Positions 49,891-60,129 of a stretch of 64,000 bases of DNA are shown one piece after another. The stretch spans positions 1 to 64,000 of the forward strand of contig CAYZKD010000003.1 of assembly GCA_964479375.1 (NCBI GenBank), given 5' to 3'. The notes under the pieces were generated by a model. That model did no database searches. It was not told where the DNA came from and was given only the letters and a program-made list of their open reading frames with translations. How positions within the stretch are numbered: position 1 is the first letter of the stretch; the number at the start of each line of letters is the position of its first letter. The position numbers were made by a program, and so were the translations under genes. The stretch comes from CAYXTC01 sp964479375 (GTDB lineage: Bacteria > Patescibacteriota > Minisyncoccia > Minisyncoccales > GWA2-38-27).

Positions 49891-51186
49891 TTATTTACTT
49901 TTGGCAAAACTCTCCAGTTTCGCCAAGGTTTTCTCGTTTTTTATCTCTTCTTTAGTATACTCTTTTAATCTTTCAGGGTCAATATTTTTCTTTGCCTCCT
50001 CGGGGTTTGGATAGCTCTTCAATATCTGCTCTGTTTTCTGCTTTATTTCCTCTTCTTCGACCCGGACCTTTTCTTTCTCTCCAATAGCCATTAATACTAA
50101 AATCTTTCTGAGGCGTTTTTCTGCCTCTTCCTGAAAAGAATCAAGGACCCCTTTTTCTGTTTTGTTCGCTTGTTTTAAATATTCCTCAAAAGAGGTCTGG
50201 AACTTCTGGGAAACTTCCTTTTTTAAGCTTTCTAACATCCTCGCTTTTTCCTGCTCCATTAACACGTCTGGGATTTCCAAACTAGACTGCCGGGCAATAT
50301 TCTCCAGCATTTCGTTTCTTAATCTCTGTTTTTCAGAAATTTCTTTTTCTTGAAAAAGACCCTGTTTAATATTCTCCCTCACTTGAGATATTGTTTCGAA
50401 TCTGCCCAAACTCTTGGCAAACTGGTCATCAAGTTCCGGAAAGTCTGCTTTTTGGACATTTTTCATTTTTATCTTGAAAGCAACCTCTCTCCCTGCTAAA
50501 GTTTTGGAGGAATGGTCAGCAGGAATCTTCAAGGTAGTAGTTTTCTCTTCTCCGGGCCTCATGCCCATTAATTCCTCCTCAAAACCGGGTATAAAATGAC
50601 CCTCCCCTAAGATAAAGGAGTCTTTTTTGCCTTTGTTCAAGGCTGCGATCTGGGAAGAGCTATATTCAATATCTACAAAGTCTCCTTTTTGTGCAGGATC
50701 CTGTTTAGCAGAAAGCTTGACCCTTGATCTCCGAAGCCACTGAAGAGTTTTTTGAATATCTTCGTCCGTCACCTCAACAGGCCTCTTCTCGCTCTTTGAG
50801 GCTATTTTTCGGTAATCGGGCAGTTCCACCTCAGGAAAAACTGCCACCCCTGCTTTAAAGATAAGTAGTTCTTGAGATGATTGAGAGGTAGGCATTTTCA
50901 CCACTTCTATTTTGGGCTGAGAAACCGCCTTAATATTATGCTCTTTAGCCGCCTGGGGATAAGTTTCTTTAATAGCCAAGTCAGCGGCATCTATTAAGAT
51001 CTTTTCTTTGCCTACTTTTTCTTCCACTTTTTCTTTCGGGGCCTTTCCTTTTCTGAATCCCTTAATATCTACGTTCTGGCTCTGCTTTTCAATAGATCTC
51101 TGGACATACTTTCCAAATTCCTCAGAAGGAATTTCTACGGTTAGTTCTATTTGCGATTTTGGTTTCTTTTGAAGATTTGATTTCAT
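49891..51186 (-). CDS. tig: Trigger factor
   Basis: 431 residues. Ribosome-binding domain with the GFRKGKAPKEKVEEKVG signature, FKBP-type prolyl isomerase domain (QKGDFVDIEYSSSQ...GEGHFIPGFEEELMGM), and helical C-terminal chaperone arms. It binds the ribosome tunnel exit and protects nascent chains. The tig-clpP order is the common bacterial arrangement. Confidence 0.95.
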   Translation of the reverse strand: MKSNLQKKPKSQIELTVEIPSEEFGKYVQRSIEKQSQNVDIKGFRKGKAPKEKVEEKVGKEKILIDAADLAIKETYPQAAKEHNIKAVSQPKIEVVKMPTSQSSQELLIFKAGVAVFPEVELPDYRKIASKSEKRPVEVTDEDIQKTLQWLRRSRVKLSAKQDPAQKGDFVDIEYSSSQIAALNKGKKDSFILGEGHFIPGFEEELMGMRPGEEKTTTLKIPADHSSKTLAGREVAFKIKMKNVQKADFPELDDQFAKSLGRFETISQVRENIKQGLFQEKEISEKQRLRNEMLENIARQSSLEIPDVLMEQEKARMLESLKKEVSQKFQTSFEEYLKQANKTEKGVLDSFQEEAEKRLRKILVLMAIGEKEKVRVEEEEIKQKTEQILKSYPNPEEAKKNIDPERLKEYTKEEIKNEKTLAKLESFAKSK

Positions 51187-51189
51187 AAA

Positions 51190-53178
51190 TTAAATTAAGA
51201 AAGATACGATTAACAAAGCAACAATGTTTAAGACTTTAATCATCGGGTTAATGGCTGGTCCCGCCGTATCTTTATAGCCATCCCCCACTGTATCTCCTGT
51301 TACTGCTGCCTCGTGGGCAGGAGATCCCTTGCCTCCAAAATTTCCTTCTTCTATGTATTTTTTGGCATTATCCCAGGCTGCCCCGCCAGTAGTCATAGAA
51401 ATGGCTACGAAGAGACCTGTTACTATGCTTCCTATAAGTAAGCCTCCCAGGGCCTCGGGCCCCAAAAGCCATCCGACAAGAATGGGAAACATCACAGGGA
51501 TTAAGGCGGGAACTATCATTTGCTTTATAGAACTTTTAGTAACAATATCTACGCATTTGCCATAATCTGCTTTAGCCTTTCCCTCAATTAGCCCTTTTAT
51601 TTCCGTGAACTGACGCCTTGCCTCATTTACTACAGCGGAAGCAGATTTCCCCACGGCGCTTAAGGCCAAGGAGGCAAAAAGATAAGGAAGCAGGCCCCCT
51701 ATAAAAAGGCCGGCAATAACTTTGGGATTCTCCAAAACAAGATCTGCCCTTGCCCCCCTATTCGCTAACTCTTGGGCGTAGACTGCAAAAAGTGCTAAAG
51801 CGGCTAAACCGGCAGATGCTATGGCATAGGCTTTGGTTACTGCTTTAGTGGTGTTTCCTACAGCATCCAATTTGTCTGTGGCGTTTCTTGTCTCTTCCGG
51901 AAGGCCTGCCATTTCTGCTATGCCTCCGGCGTTGTCTGTTACCGGACCATAGGCATCAAGGGCTACCACTATTCCTGCCAGAGAAAGCATGGCTGTGGCA
52001 GCCAGAGCCACTCCGTATATCCCGGCCATAGCATAACTGATAACAACGCCCGCCGAAATAACAATAATGGGAAGGGCGGTAGATCTCATTCCCGTTGCCA
52101 GCCCCGTGATTATATTGGTAGCATGGCCTGTTTCAGAAGCACTTGCTATAGATCTCACGGGCTTGTGTCCGGTTGAAGTATAATACTCCGTAATGACGAA
52201 CATAGCCCCCGCCACCAGCAAACCGACAATAGAGACGCAGTAAAGGCTTTGAGCAGAGAATCCCAGGTTTTCAGTGTTTACCTTTGTTATTACAGGATAA
52301 AACCCTACGGCAGAAAGGACGGCAGAAACCACCAATCCTTTGTAAAGAGCCCTCATAATATTGTTGTTCTTTCCGAGCTTGATAAAGAAACTTCCGATAA
52401 TAGAAGCCAGAATAGAGATTCCTCCTAAGATCAACGGGAGAAATACAAACTGGAGGTTTTGGGGGGAAAGAATGGCCCCCAAAAGCATGGTGGCTGTAAT
52501 CGTAACAATGTAGGTTTCAAATATGTCTGCTGCCATGCCAGCACAATCACCCACGTTATCTCCGACTTGATCTGCAATAACAGCGGGGTTGCGGGGATCA
52601 TCTTCGGGAATTCTTTGTTCTACCTTTCCTACCAAGTCAGCCCCTACATCTGCTGCCTTAGTGTAAATACCTCCTCCCAACCTGGCGAATAATGAAATTA
52701 AGCTGGCGCCAAACCCTAAAGCGACCAGAGCATAAATGTCTTGAAAGAGATAATAGAATCCTGCTACTGCCAATAAACCGAAACTAACTACTAATAATCC
52801 TGTTACCAATCCGCTTTTAAAAGAAACTCCCAAGGCTTTTTTTAACCCTCCTTTAGCAGCCTCCGCTACCCTGGAACTAGCTCGGGTAGAAACAATCATC
52901 CCAATAAAACCAGAAAGGGCAGACAAAACGGCCCCTATTAAAAATCCAAGGGCAATTTTAAAGCCCATGGCAATCCACAAAAGGACAAAGAGAACAACAG
53001 CAACCATTGCTATTGTTTTGTACTGCCTTCTCAAATAAGAGGCGGCTCCTTCTCTGATCGCTTTTGCTATTTCTATCATTTTACCTTCTCCTGCGGGCAT
53101 TTTTTGTATGCTCTTAATAAGGAAAAAGGCAAAGCCTATGGCTAAAAAAGAAACAAGAATCGGTAAATAGTCTAGCAT
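51190..53178 (-). CDS. hppA: Membrane-bound ion-pumping pyrophosphatase
   Basis: 662 residues and about 16 membrane helices. Pyrophosphate-binding motifs: GADLVGKVEQRIPEDDPRNP, DNVGDCAGMAADIFETY and GDTVGDGYKDTAGPAINPM. The marker segment is VGNTTKAVTKAYAIASA. A Lys after GNTT is the feature of K+-independent H+ pumps, as opposed to GNTTAA of K+-dependent ones. It probably builds a proton gradient from biosynthetic pyrophosphate, a useful energy saver for a small fermenter. Confidence 0.95.
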   Translation of the reverse strand: MLDYLPILVSFLAIGFAFFLIKSIQKMPAGEGKMIEIAKAIREGAASYLRRQYKTIAMVAVVLFVLLWIAMGFKIALGFLIGAVLSALSGFIGMIVSTRASSRVAEAAKGGLKKALGVSFKSGLVTGLLVVSFGLLAVAGFYYLFQDIYALVALGFGASLISLFARLGGGIYTKAADVGADLVGKVEQRIPEDDPRNPAVIADQVGDNVGDCAGMAADIFETYIVTITATMLLGAILSPQNLQFVFLPLILGGISILASIIGSFFIKLGKNNNIMRALYKGLVVSAVLSAVGFYPVITKVNTENLGFSAQSLYCVSIVGLLVAGAMFVITEYYTSTGHKPVRSIASASETGHATNIITGLATGMRSTALPIIVISAGVVISYAMAGIYGVALAATAMLSLAGIVVALDAYGPVTDNAGGIAEMAGLPEETRNATDKLDAVGNTTKAVTKAYAIASAGLAALALFAVYAQELANRGARADLVLENPKVIAGLFIGGLLPYLFASLALSAVGKSASAVVNEARRQFTEIKGLIEGKAKADYGKCVDIVTKSSIKQMIVPALIPVMFPILVGWLLGPEALGGLLIGSIVTGLFVAISMTTGGAAWDNAKKYIEEGNFGGKGSPAHEAAVTGDTVGDGYKDTAGPAINPMIKVLNIVALLIVSFLI

Positions 53179-53221
53179 AGAACATTAACCAGCCGGAAAC
53201 AATCTCCGGAGCTGGGCTTAA

Positions 53222-54493
53222 TCACTTTTTATCAGATGACGACTTCTTCTTGGGGGCAAGTTTTTTCTTTGTTGTCTTCTTCTTCGCAGAAGAAGTTTTT
53301 TTCTCTCCAGAAGACTTCTCTTCCTTTTCAGAAGAATCTTTGTCTTCGGTTTCTTCCTTCTTTTCAGGCTCTGCGCTCTCTACTTCCTCCCCTTCCGGCG
53401 TCTTAATATCTATTTTCCAGCCGGTAAGTCGGGCTGCCAATCTTACATTCTGCCCCTCTTTCCCTATGGCCAAAGATAATTGGTCATCGGGAACTACGCA
53501 GAGAGCTGTATTTTTGGGCCGTATTTTAACCTCTTCAATCTTAGCAGGGGAAAGGGAATTGCTAATGTATTCTTCAGGATCTTCTGAATATTCTATAATG
53601 TCAATCTTTTCGCCTCCGAGTTCATTAATAACTGCCATCACCCTTGTCCCTCTCTGACCCACAGCGCTGCCAATGGGATCTATGTTCTCTTCCCCTGATG
53701 CTACTGCTACCTTAGTTCTGGATCCAGGCTCTCGAGCAATAGATTTTATCTCAACCGTACCCTGAGCAATTTCAGGAACTTCTAATTCAAACAGTTTGGA
53801 AACAAATTTAGGATAAGCCCGGGAAAGCACAATAAGAGGGCCCTTGGGAGTTTCCTGGACTTCCAAAAGATAAAATCTCAGTCTCTGGCCCGGCCTGTAA
53901 AATTCTCCGTAAACCCTTTCTTCCCTGGGAAGCACTCCCAAGGTCTTTCCGATGTCTACAAATATATTTCTGGCCTCTACTCTTTGAATAACCCCGGAAA
54001 CTATCTCTCCTTCCTTTTTTTTGTATTCTGAGTAAATGGTATTTCTCTCCTCTTCCCTTATTTTCTGAAGAATTACCTGTTTGGCCGTTTGGGCTGCAAT
54101 TCTTCCGAAATCGGTTTTGGTCTTCAAGGGAATGCATATTTCATCCCCCGCCTTAGCGCCCTTTTTCTCTTTTTTGGCATCTTCTGCTATTATGTGCCTT
54201 TCCGGGTTGAATTTTACCTTTCTTTCTTCTTTTTCTTTCTTGTCCTCTTTTATCTTTTCCAGCTCGTCCTCAGAATAAACCATATCCCTTGAAACCACTT
54301 CTTTTACCTGCCAAAACTTAACATCACCGGTATTCGGCTTAAGTTCTGCTCTGATTATCTGTCCCTTCTCTCCATATTCTTTTTTGTAGGCTGCAGCAAT
54401 AGCGGCTTCAACGCAGTCAGTCACCTTATCCACAGGAATTCCTTTCTCTTCTGCAATCTGAGCCATAGCTGAAGTAAAGTTCTTAATGTCCAT
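53222..54493 (-). CDS. nusA: Transcription termination/antitermination factor NusA
   Basis: 423 residues from MDIKNFTSAMAQIAEEKGIP. N-terminal polymerase-binding domain, S1 domain (EIVSGVIQRVEARNIFVDIG), and two KH domains (DPIGSAVGQRGTRVMAVINE and LAIGKEGQNVRLAARLTGW). The last ~60 residues are a Lys/Glu/Ser-rich low-complexity tail. A longer frame to 54529 runs into the upstream terminator and is rejected. Confidence 0.95.
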   Translation of the reverse strand: MDIKNFTSAMAQIAEEKGIPVDKVTDCVEAAIAAAYKKEYGEKGQIIRAELKPNTGDVKFWQVKEVVSRDMVYSEDELEKIKEDKKEKEERKVKFNPERHIIAEDAKKEKKGAKAGDEICIPLKTKTDFGRIAAQTAKQVILQKIREEERNTIYSEYKKKEGEIVSGVIQRVEARNIFVDIGKTLGVLPREERVYGEFYRPGQRLRFYLLEVQETPKGPLIVLSRAYPKFVSKLFELEVPEIAQGTVEIKSIAREPGSRTKVAVASGEENIDPIGSAVGQRGTRVMAVINELGGEKIDIIEYSEDPEEYISNSLSPAKIEEVKIRPKNTALCVVPDDQLSLAIGKEGQNVRLAARLTGWKIDIKTPEGEEVESAEPEKKEETEDKDSSEKEEKSSGEKKTSSAKKKTTKKKLAPKKKSSSDKK

Positions 54494-54505
54494 ATTTTTT
54501 ATTAA

Positions 54506-54530
54506 AAATGTCCGTTTCCCAACGGACAAT
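54506..54530 (-). terminator. Intrinsic terminator after the response regulator
   Basis: TGTCCGTT-GGG-AAACGGACA followed by five T's on the minus strand, between the response regulator gene and nusA. Confidence 0.75.
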
Positions 54531-54573
54531 TACTTTCTTTACTATTTTCAATTTAACAAAAGAGGGAAGGTTG

Positions 54574-54957
54574 TCAACCCTTTAGTCTCTCTTTAACTTT
54601 TTCCACTATTTGCCTGGGAGTAAAATCTGCTTTGGTAATATACTGCTCGGCTTCAAGGCCATAGCCTTGCTGTTTAAGTTCTTTGCTGGTGTAATTGGTA
54701 AGTATGAAGACGGGAATATTTTCCAGTTTTTTCTCTTTCCTTATTTTTTCAAGCACTTCTATGCCGTTCATGTCAGGCAAAACAAGGTCTAAGAGTATAA
54801 GGTCTGGATAGTCCTTTTCTTCTGATTCTTTAAGTTTTTGAAAAGCAGCCTCTCCCAATTTAAAATAATCCACCTTGAAGTTCTCTGCCTCCAAAACAGT
54901 CTTATATATATCTATAATAGTAGGCTCGTCTTCTACAAGAAGTATTTTCTTACTCAT
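54574..54957 (-). CDS. Single-domain response regulator
   Basis: 127 residues. Acidic pair in LLVEDEPTIIDIY, phosphoacceptor Asp in DLILLDLVLPDMNGIEVL, ILTNYTS and the conserved Lys in YITKADFTPRQIVE. Receiver domain only, a paralogue of the one at 38232. No histidine kinase is adjacent; it may be phosphorylated by a kinase elsewhere. Confidence 0.88.
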   Translation of the reverse strand: MSKKILLVEDEPTIIDIYKTVLEAENFKVDYFKLGEAAFQKLKESEEKDYPDLILLDLVLPDMNGIEVLEKIRKEKKLENIPVFILTNYTSKELKQQGYGLEAEQYITKADFTPRQIVEKVKERLKG

Positions 54958-54992
54958 AATCTAATCTTATTATATATTCTAAACTAAAGAAA

Positions 54993-56066
54993 TCAAACTC
55001 TGTTTATTTCCTCAGCCAGCCTCTTGTTCTGCTCAGAAGAGCCCACGCTGATCCTTACAAAGCTCTCCATGCCTTCTCCGAAAGAAGAGCAACCTCTCAG
55101 AATAATCCCCTTATTCTTCATCTTAGAGACTACTTCTGCCGCCTTATGGGGGCTGACATCTACTAAAACAAAGTTGCTTTCTGAGGGGAAAACCTTAAAT
55201 TTAATGATTTCTGTTAAATATTCTCTTTGCCGCTTATTTGTCTCTGCCACCTTTTTGGTGTGCTCCTCATCTTCCATTGCCTCCTTTCCCGCTTTTACTG
55301 CCAAAGAACTGGTAAAAAAGGGCGGGTTCGTTTTGTTAAATTCCGAAACCAGTTCGTCGGGCAGTATGCCAAATCCCAGTCTCAAATTAGCCAGGCCGTA
55401 GACCTTAGAAAAAGTGCGGGTAATAATTAAATTATTATATTTTTCCAGTAAATCCAAACAAGAAGAACCGGCCTTTGCGTATTCAACGTAGGCCTCGTCT
55501 ACCAGAACATAACTGTTAACTTCTTTAAGGATTCTTTCTACGTCCTCTTTCAAGGCAAGATTCCCTGTAGGATTGTTGGGGGAACAGATAAAGATAAGCT
55601 TTGTGTTTTGGTTCTCCTTGGATATTATCTCTCCCACGGGCAGATTAAAATCTTTGTCTCTTTTTACAAAAACAGGGTTCCCCCCTGCCACCCTGGTCAC
55701 AAACTCATACATACTAAAAGTAGGTAAAGGAATAATGGTCTCTTGGTCTTTGTCTATTAATATCTTAGAAAGCACATCGAAAACTCCGTCGCTCCCAGAG
55801 GACAAAACAATATTTCCCTCGGAAACTTTTAGTTCCTTAGATATTGTCTTCTTCAACTTCCTTATGCTTAAAGGACCCGGGAAAATAGCAAGGTCTTTAA
55901 TGTTGTCCAGAACTGCTTTTTCCGCCTTAGGGCTGGGACCTAAAGGATTCTCATTTGAAGCCAGTTTAATTACTTTCTCAGGATCCAAACCTAATTCTTC
56001 TGCCACCTCTTCTGTTGACTTGCCCGGGATATATTCTTTTAAATCTTTTAAGAATTTCTTTTTCAT
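54993..56066 (-). CDS. hisC: Histidinol-phosphate aminotransferase-type enzyme
   Basis: 357 residues. PLP-dependent fold I: KLASNENPLGPSPKAEKAV, SPNNPTGNLALKEDVE, YVLVDEAYVEYA, and the PLP lysine in TRTFSKVYGLANLRLGFG. HisC converts imidazole acetol phosphate to histidinol phosphate, but close relatives use other substrates and no other his genes are nearby. Its leader is the element shared with the htrA-like gene. Confidence 0.85.
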   Translation of the reverse strand: MKKKFLKDLKEYIPGKSTEEVAEELGLDPEKVIKLASNENPLGPSPKAEKAVLDNIKDLAIFPGPLSIRKLKKTISKELKVSEGNIVLSSGSDGVFDVLSKILIDKDQETIIPLPTFSMYEFVTRVAGGNPVFVKRDKDFNLPVGEIISKENQNTKLIFICSPNNPTGNLALKEDVERILKEVNSYVLVDEAYVEYAKAGSSCLDLLEKYNNLIITRTFSKVYGLANLRLGFGILPDELVSEFNKTNPPFFTSSLAVKAGKEAMEDEEHTKKVAETNKRQREYLTEIIKFKVFPSESNFVLVDVSPHKAAEVVSKMKNKGIILRGCSSFGEGMESFVRISVGSSEQNKRLAEEINRV

Positions 56067-56165
56067 AATTTTCTAATTATGGCGATTACCCTATGTAGGA
56101 AAATAGGAGCGGGAGCGACGTAAGAAACCGAGAGGTTTCTTAAGCCGGGTATCAGGGTAATTGCC
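56064..56165 (-). promoter_or_regulatory. Leader element with start-codon hairpin, copy 2 (upstream of hisC)
   Basis: Reverse-strand counterpart of 27071-27157. Outer stem GGCAATTACCCTG (56165-56153) with AGGGTAATCGCC (56092-56081). Inner 9-bp hairpin TAAGAAACC-TCTC-GGTTTCTTA (56142-56121). CATAATT-AGAA-AATTATG at the start codon. An extra ~17 GC-rich bases are inserted in one internal loop compared with copy 1. One A-C mismatch of copy 1's outer stem is a Watson-Crick pair here, hinting at a conserved structure. Confidence 0.6.
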
Positions 56166-56195
56166 TTTTCCATATTGCTTTAGTTTACCATAGAA

Positions 56196-56230
56196 TAAAA
56201 AAAGCCGAAGGCGTTCAGCGCTTCGGCTTT
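56196..56230 (-). terminator. Terminator after the DEAH helicase gene
   Basis: AAAGCCGAAG/CTTCGGCTTT 10-bp stem followed by a T-run on the minus strand. Confidence 0.8.
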
Positions 56231-56236
56231 GGTTTA

Positions 56237-59200
56237 TTATTTCAATCTCTCTTCTGAACAGTCCCAGCCAAGCTCAATGTCATAATTATCTTTAAACCAT
56301 GCATTTATTCTTTGACATAGAAGATTTCTTGTCTTATCCGAAAAGCTTCCAACATAAATGTCATTATCCCGAACCTCAACTTTTCCTTTTTCCCCTCCTA
56401 TCAATTGCTTCACATGATTACCGCTCGTACCTATAAATTTTCCGATCACCGTGCGGAGACTATAGTGTGTTCTCCTTTTTGCCATCGCTTCGAATAAGGG
56501 CCGGGAGAAATCAGCCTCTGCTTTAAATAAAACTGGGATCTTTTTAATTCGGGCATTCAAGCAGTACTGCCAAGAATGCCGTTCCGCAAAATCAATTGCT
56601 TCTGGCCTAGCGGGCCATCCTTTAAGATCTTCATCCTTAAGGCAAAGGGGGACTAAGATTCTACCCTTTTCTTTATCTACCTGCCATCCCTCGGGAAGAC
56701 TTTTAATTTCTTCATCGGTGAAATAATCCACGGCGATTTCATCTCGACCAGTTCGATTAAAGAGTTGAAGAATCACTTCTTCTCCAACCTGCAAATTTTT
56801 AAGATCATTGCCAGGCACATATGCTTGATTAACTTCAAAAGAATGTAAAACCCCGTTCTTTCTGGTAACTACTGCAAACACTTTTTCCTCCGCTTCATTA
56901 ATTTCAGATACCTGCCCTGATAATTTAATAAAGCTTCTTTGGCTATCTTTCGTCTTCTCTTTACTCGCTGATATTCCTCGCCTCAGCTCTCCCAAATCTT
57001 CAGTAACTACTTCGATATTACTCAATTTAGGGAAACCATCGGCATCAAAGTCTTTGACAATAAGGGTTAGGGTTTGACCTTCAATCTGTTCAAGGCCCGG
57101 CCCCCAACCTGATAAGCTTAACTCGCTAAACTCGACAGGAATTTCAAATCGGGGAGTTCTGACTAAAGCCCAGCCATTTCTACTAACAGGATCTCGTACT
57201 ACTCGATAAACCTTAACTCTAAGGGAATTGCCTTTTATTTTCCCCAGTCTAGAAATATCTGATTCAGCAAAAGGACTTAGGACGGCAACCGGAACACCGT
57301 TTTGTTGTGTCCATTCTATAATCCGAGCTCGGTCAGCTCTCTTCTGGCTAAACCAGATACATTGAGGAGATGCGATTCGCGGTTCATCAAGGACAAATCT
57401 TTGGTCAAAAGAAACTATTCTTTCCTCTCTTGGCTCCTCGCTAGACCAAATGGTCTTCTTATAACTTATCTTAATTGGGGAAGGAACTTCTACCAAATCG
57501 CCGAGATAGGCCTTTTCTTTCTCTTCCTTAACCTCTACCCAGCTACCAACCGGGAATCTCTGGTCAAGAAAAACATCTGAGGTTTGACCCGGCAAAGAAA
57601 CCATAAACGAAGCACTAATAACTTCTTGAGGATAATTTTTAACTACTGACTTTTGTCTAACAGCAGTAGCTACAATCGCTCTGGCTTTTTTCTGCCAGCT
57701 ACCACTACATTGAGGAGAAACTACTCCTATCTCACCCTTTGTTGCTAAAGGATAGGTAGAAGGCGTTCCGCCCTTGATATCAACAAGTTTATTTCGCCAA
57801 GCGATAGTCAATACTAGGCGTACCCTTTCAAGAACGCCGATATCTAATCTTCTTTCTTCTTCTCGGGCTTTATTGCGATAATGAAAGCTTATTGTGTCTT
57901 TTGCGCTATCTAAAGAATCTTTTACTCTTTGGTAATTTACCTGATAATAACCTGCCCATTCTTGAGCCACTCCCCTTTCTCCGGCTCTCAAAAAACAATG
58001 GGCGAGTTTAACTGTAAAATCCAAATCATCTCTACAACCGAGTTTTAATCCTTGATGCAGTAACCATATTTTCCTTTTAGTTGAAGCATCCCAATCCAGA
58101 TCCCAAAGCAGTAGCCCGAGGTCCCGAGCATAAAGATTGTCTCCGGTCCTCGGCTCTCCTTCTCTGTTTGTCATTAAAAAAAGGGTTGCTGCTGTTTCCA
58201 GGGCACAGTTATGTTCATCTGCTAATGCCAATACATCAATATCGCTAGCTGAACGAGGAACATGAAAAATCTCTTGAGCTTTTTCTGTAACAAGCCCGTT
58301 TCTGTCAACAAATTGATTTGCGCTAATAGCGCTACCGGCTCGCTGAAGTTCTTTTTGCCATTTATCTTTGCTTCCAGATTCGCTAAGGTCCTCCGGCCCT
58401 ACCAACCAAGGAATATCTTCGGAGTTGGTAATTCCCGCCGCACCAAGATTAAGAATCACTTCTTCAAGGGGGCTTCTGGTAATTTCTGAAGGAGAATGGA
58501 GTTCAAACCCTTTAAACTCTTCTTCTGTATAAAGGCAGAACACATATCCATCTTGATTTCTTCCAACCCTTCCCCATCTTTGACGACAACCGTCTTGGCT
58601 ATGACGTCTTGAAGGAAGAGTGGAAATTTCATTATCGGGATCCCAATCAATTTTTTTAATATATCCCGAATCAATTACATAAACCATATCATCGAGAGTA
58701 TGGGATGTTTCGGCAATGTCAGTAGCCACCAAAACCCTTCTCTTCTCTCCCTTAAGAACGAAACGCTTATCTACCTCTTCTTCTCCAATCCTGCTATAGA
58801 CAGAAAGAACGGGTATCTTATCAGAAAGATCCATTCCTTTCTTGGCTTTCCGGATTCTTTCGGCAGTGTCTTTAATGGCGGCCTCTCCATGCAAAAATAC
58901 AAGAATACTTCCTTGTTCTGTTTCTTTTAATATCTTAATAACAAGACGAGTAATTGCTTCTGGTAATTCAGATTCTGTTAAGGTATTCTTTTCCTCCCTC
59001 CAAAAAGGTTCTCTCTTTTCAGAATTTTGGCACAACCAGCAGTTACAACCCTCAACCGGCTGCGTATTTTTCCAGTAATGAACATAATAATTGTGCCTTC
59101 TCTTAGAAGCAATATCAAGGTTAAGAATATCAGCCCTTGCTCCTACTTCTTCAAATGTATCCTTAAACCGTTCAGCGTTTACTGTGGCAGAAGAGACAAT

Positions 59201-59992
59201 TACTTTTAGATTAGGGTACCTGGCCAATTCATTTTTCAAAAGCATCAGAATCGTCTCAATATTACAACTCCTCTGATGCGCTTCATCAACCATTATTACA
59301 CTATACTCTGCAAGTTTTCCTTCTCTAATCCAGTTTCTTAAAGAACCATCGGTAACTGTTAATTCTATGTTCCAGCGGTCAAACCGTTCTCCTTCTCGGC
59401 CGCCGGTTTGAGTTCCGTGACGAAGACCAAGAATGTGACCGGGCCCGACACCGGAACCAATTAAATCAGCATTGGTTTGGGGAATTTTCTGGACAGCCGC
59501 AGTTAATGGTTGGGTAATAGCATCTTTACCCTGTCTTACTAATCGGTCAATCAAATCTCCTTTGTATTCTTCGGGAGGCATAATCAAACGGCAGGCGATA
59601 AGGGTTGATTTGCCAGAACCAGTAGGAGCTGTTACCACAACCACTTGATTTTCCTCTAATTTCTCATAAAGACTTAATATATCCTCATCAGTAATGCCAA
59701 ATTCTATCTTCGAAAAATCAACTTTTGTGGAATGAGTTTCTAAAATTCTTTCCCCGCGAGAAGTAAATCGCGAACCGGATAAACTAAAAACAGCTGATTT
59801 TGAAACTTTTTGCTGAAAAGCAAAATAAGGGCTTTTTGTTTCTTTAATCTCTATGCCGTGAGGTTGACGGCACTCTTCACATCTTTCTATCCTACTTTCA
59901 CCTTTTTCTGCCTTTAGCCTAAAAGACAATTCATCGTACTCAAACACTCTGCCGCAGTTCTTACAAACATAACGGTTAATCTTTCCGGACAT
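56237..59992 (-). CDS. Very large DEAH-box helicase with zinc ribbon and KH domain
   Basis: 1251 residues. N-terminal zinc ribbon (C10, C13, C38, C41). Helicase core: TAPTGSGKSTLIACR (Walker A at 122-130), MVDEAHQRS (236-239), VIVSSATVNAERF, a second RecA fold with VATDIAETSHTLDDMVYVID and RQRWGRVGRNQDGYVF. This is the HrpA/DHX-type RNA helicase family. A long middle region is unrecognised. OB/S1-like segments may occur around 950-1100. A KH domain (VIGKFIGTSGNHVKQLIGGE) lies near the C-terminus. It has a strong AAGGA ribosome site, unlike most neighbours. It is probably an RNA-remodelling enzyme. Confidence 0.85.
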   Translation of the reverse strand: MSGKINRYVCKNCGRVFEYDELSFRLKAEKGESRIERCEECRQPHGIEIKETKSPYFAFQQKVSKSAVFSLSGSRFTSRGERILETHSTKVDFSKIEFGITDEDILSLYEKLEENQVVVVTAPTGSGKSTLIACRLIMPPEEYKGDLIDRLVRQGKDAITQPLTAAVQKIPQTNADLIGSGVGPGHILGLRHGTQTGGREGERFDRWNIELTVTDGSLRNWIREGKLAEYSVIMVDEAHQRSCNIETILMLLKNELARYPNLKVIVSSATVNAERFKDTFEEVGARADILNLDIASKRRHNYYVHYWKNTQPVEGCNCWLCQNSEKREPFWREEKNTLTESELPEAITRLVIKILKETEQGSILVFLHGEAAIKDTAERIRKAKKGMDLSDKIPVLSVYSRIGEEEVDKRFVLKGEKRRVLVATDIAETSHTLDDMVYVIDSGYIKKIDWDPDNEISTLPSRRHSQDGCRQRWGRVGRNQDGYVFCLYTEEEFKGFELHSPSEITRSPLEEVILNLGAAGITNSEDIPWLVGPEDLSESGSKDKWQKELQRAGSAISANQFVDRNGLVTEKAQEIFHVPRSASDIDVLALADEHNCALETAATLFLMTNREGEPRTGDNLYARDLGLLLWDLDWDASTKRKIWLLHQGLKLGCRDDLDFTVKLAHCFLRAGERGVAQEWAGYYQVNYQRVKDSLDSAKDTISFHYRNKAREEERRLDIGVLERVRLVLTIAWRNKLVDIKGGTPSTYPLATKGEIGVVSPQCSGSWQKKARAIVATAVRQKSVVKNYPQEVISASFMVSLPGQTSDVFLDQRFPVGSWVEVKEEKEKAYLGDLVEVPSPIKISYKKTIWSSEEPREERIVSFDQRFVLDEPRIASPQCIWFSQKRADRARIIEWTQQNGVPVAVLSPFAESDISRLGKIKGNSLRVKVYRVVRDPVSRNGWALVRTPRFEIPVEFSELSLSGWGPGLEQIEGQTLTLIVKDFDADGFPKLSNIEVVTEDLGELRRGISASKEKTKDSQRSFIKLSGQVSEINEAEEKVFAVVTRKNGVLHSFEVNQAYVPGNDLKNLQVGEEVILQLFNRTGRDEIAVDYFTDEEIKSLPEGWQVDKEKGRILVPLCLKDEDLKGWPARPEAIDFAERHSWQYCLNARIKKIPVLFKAEADFSRPLFEAMAKRRTHYSLRTVIGKFIGTSGNHVKQLIGGEKGKVEVRDNDIYVGSFSDKTRNLLCQRINAWFKDNYDIELGWDCSEERLK

Positions 59993-60096
59993 GGCTTTTT
60001 CCTTTCTTATCGGAAGTTTCGTTCTGGATATTTAGTTGTCAAGGACGCTAAATCCAGTTTAATCATTTCTAAATAACTGTGTCAAATAAATTTTGC

Positions 60097-60125
60097 CGAA
60101 AAAAAGAGGGCTTTTGCCCTCTTTT
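60097..60125 (-). terminator. Terminator after the giant SMI1/KNR4-like gene
   Basis: AAAAGAGGGC-TTTT-GCCCTCTTTT 10-bp stem, then a T-run on the minus strand, five bases past the stop at 60130. Confidence 0.85.
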
Positions 60126-60129
60126 GGTT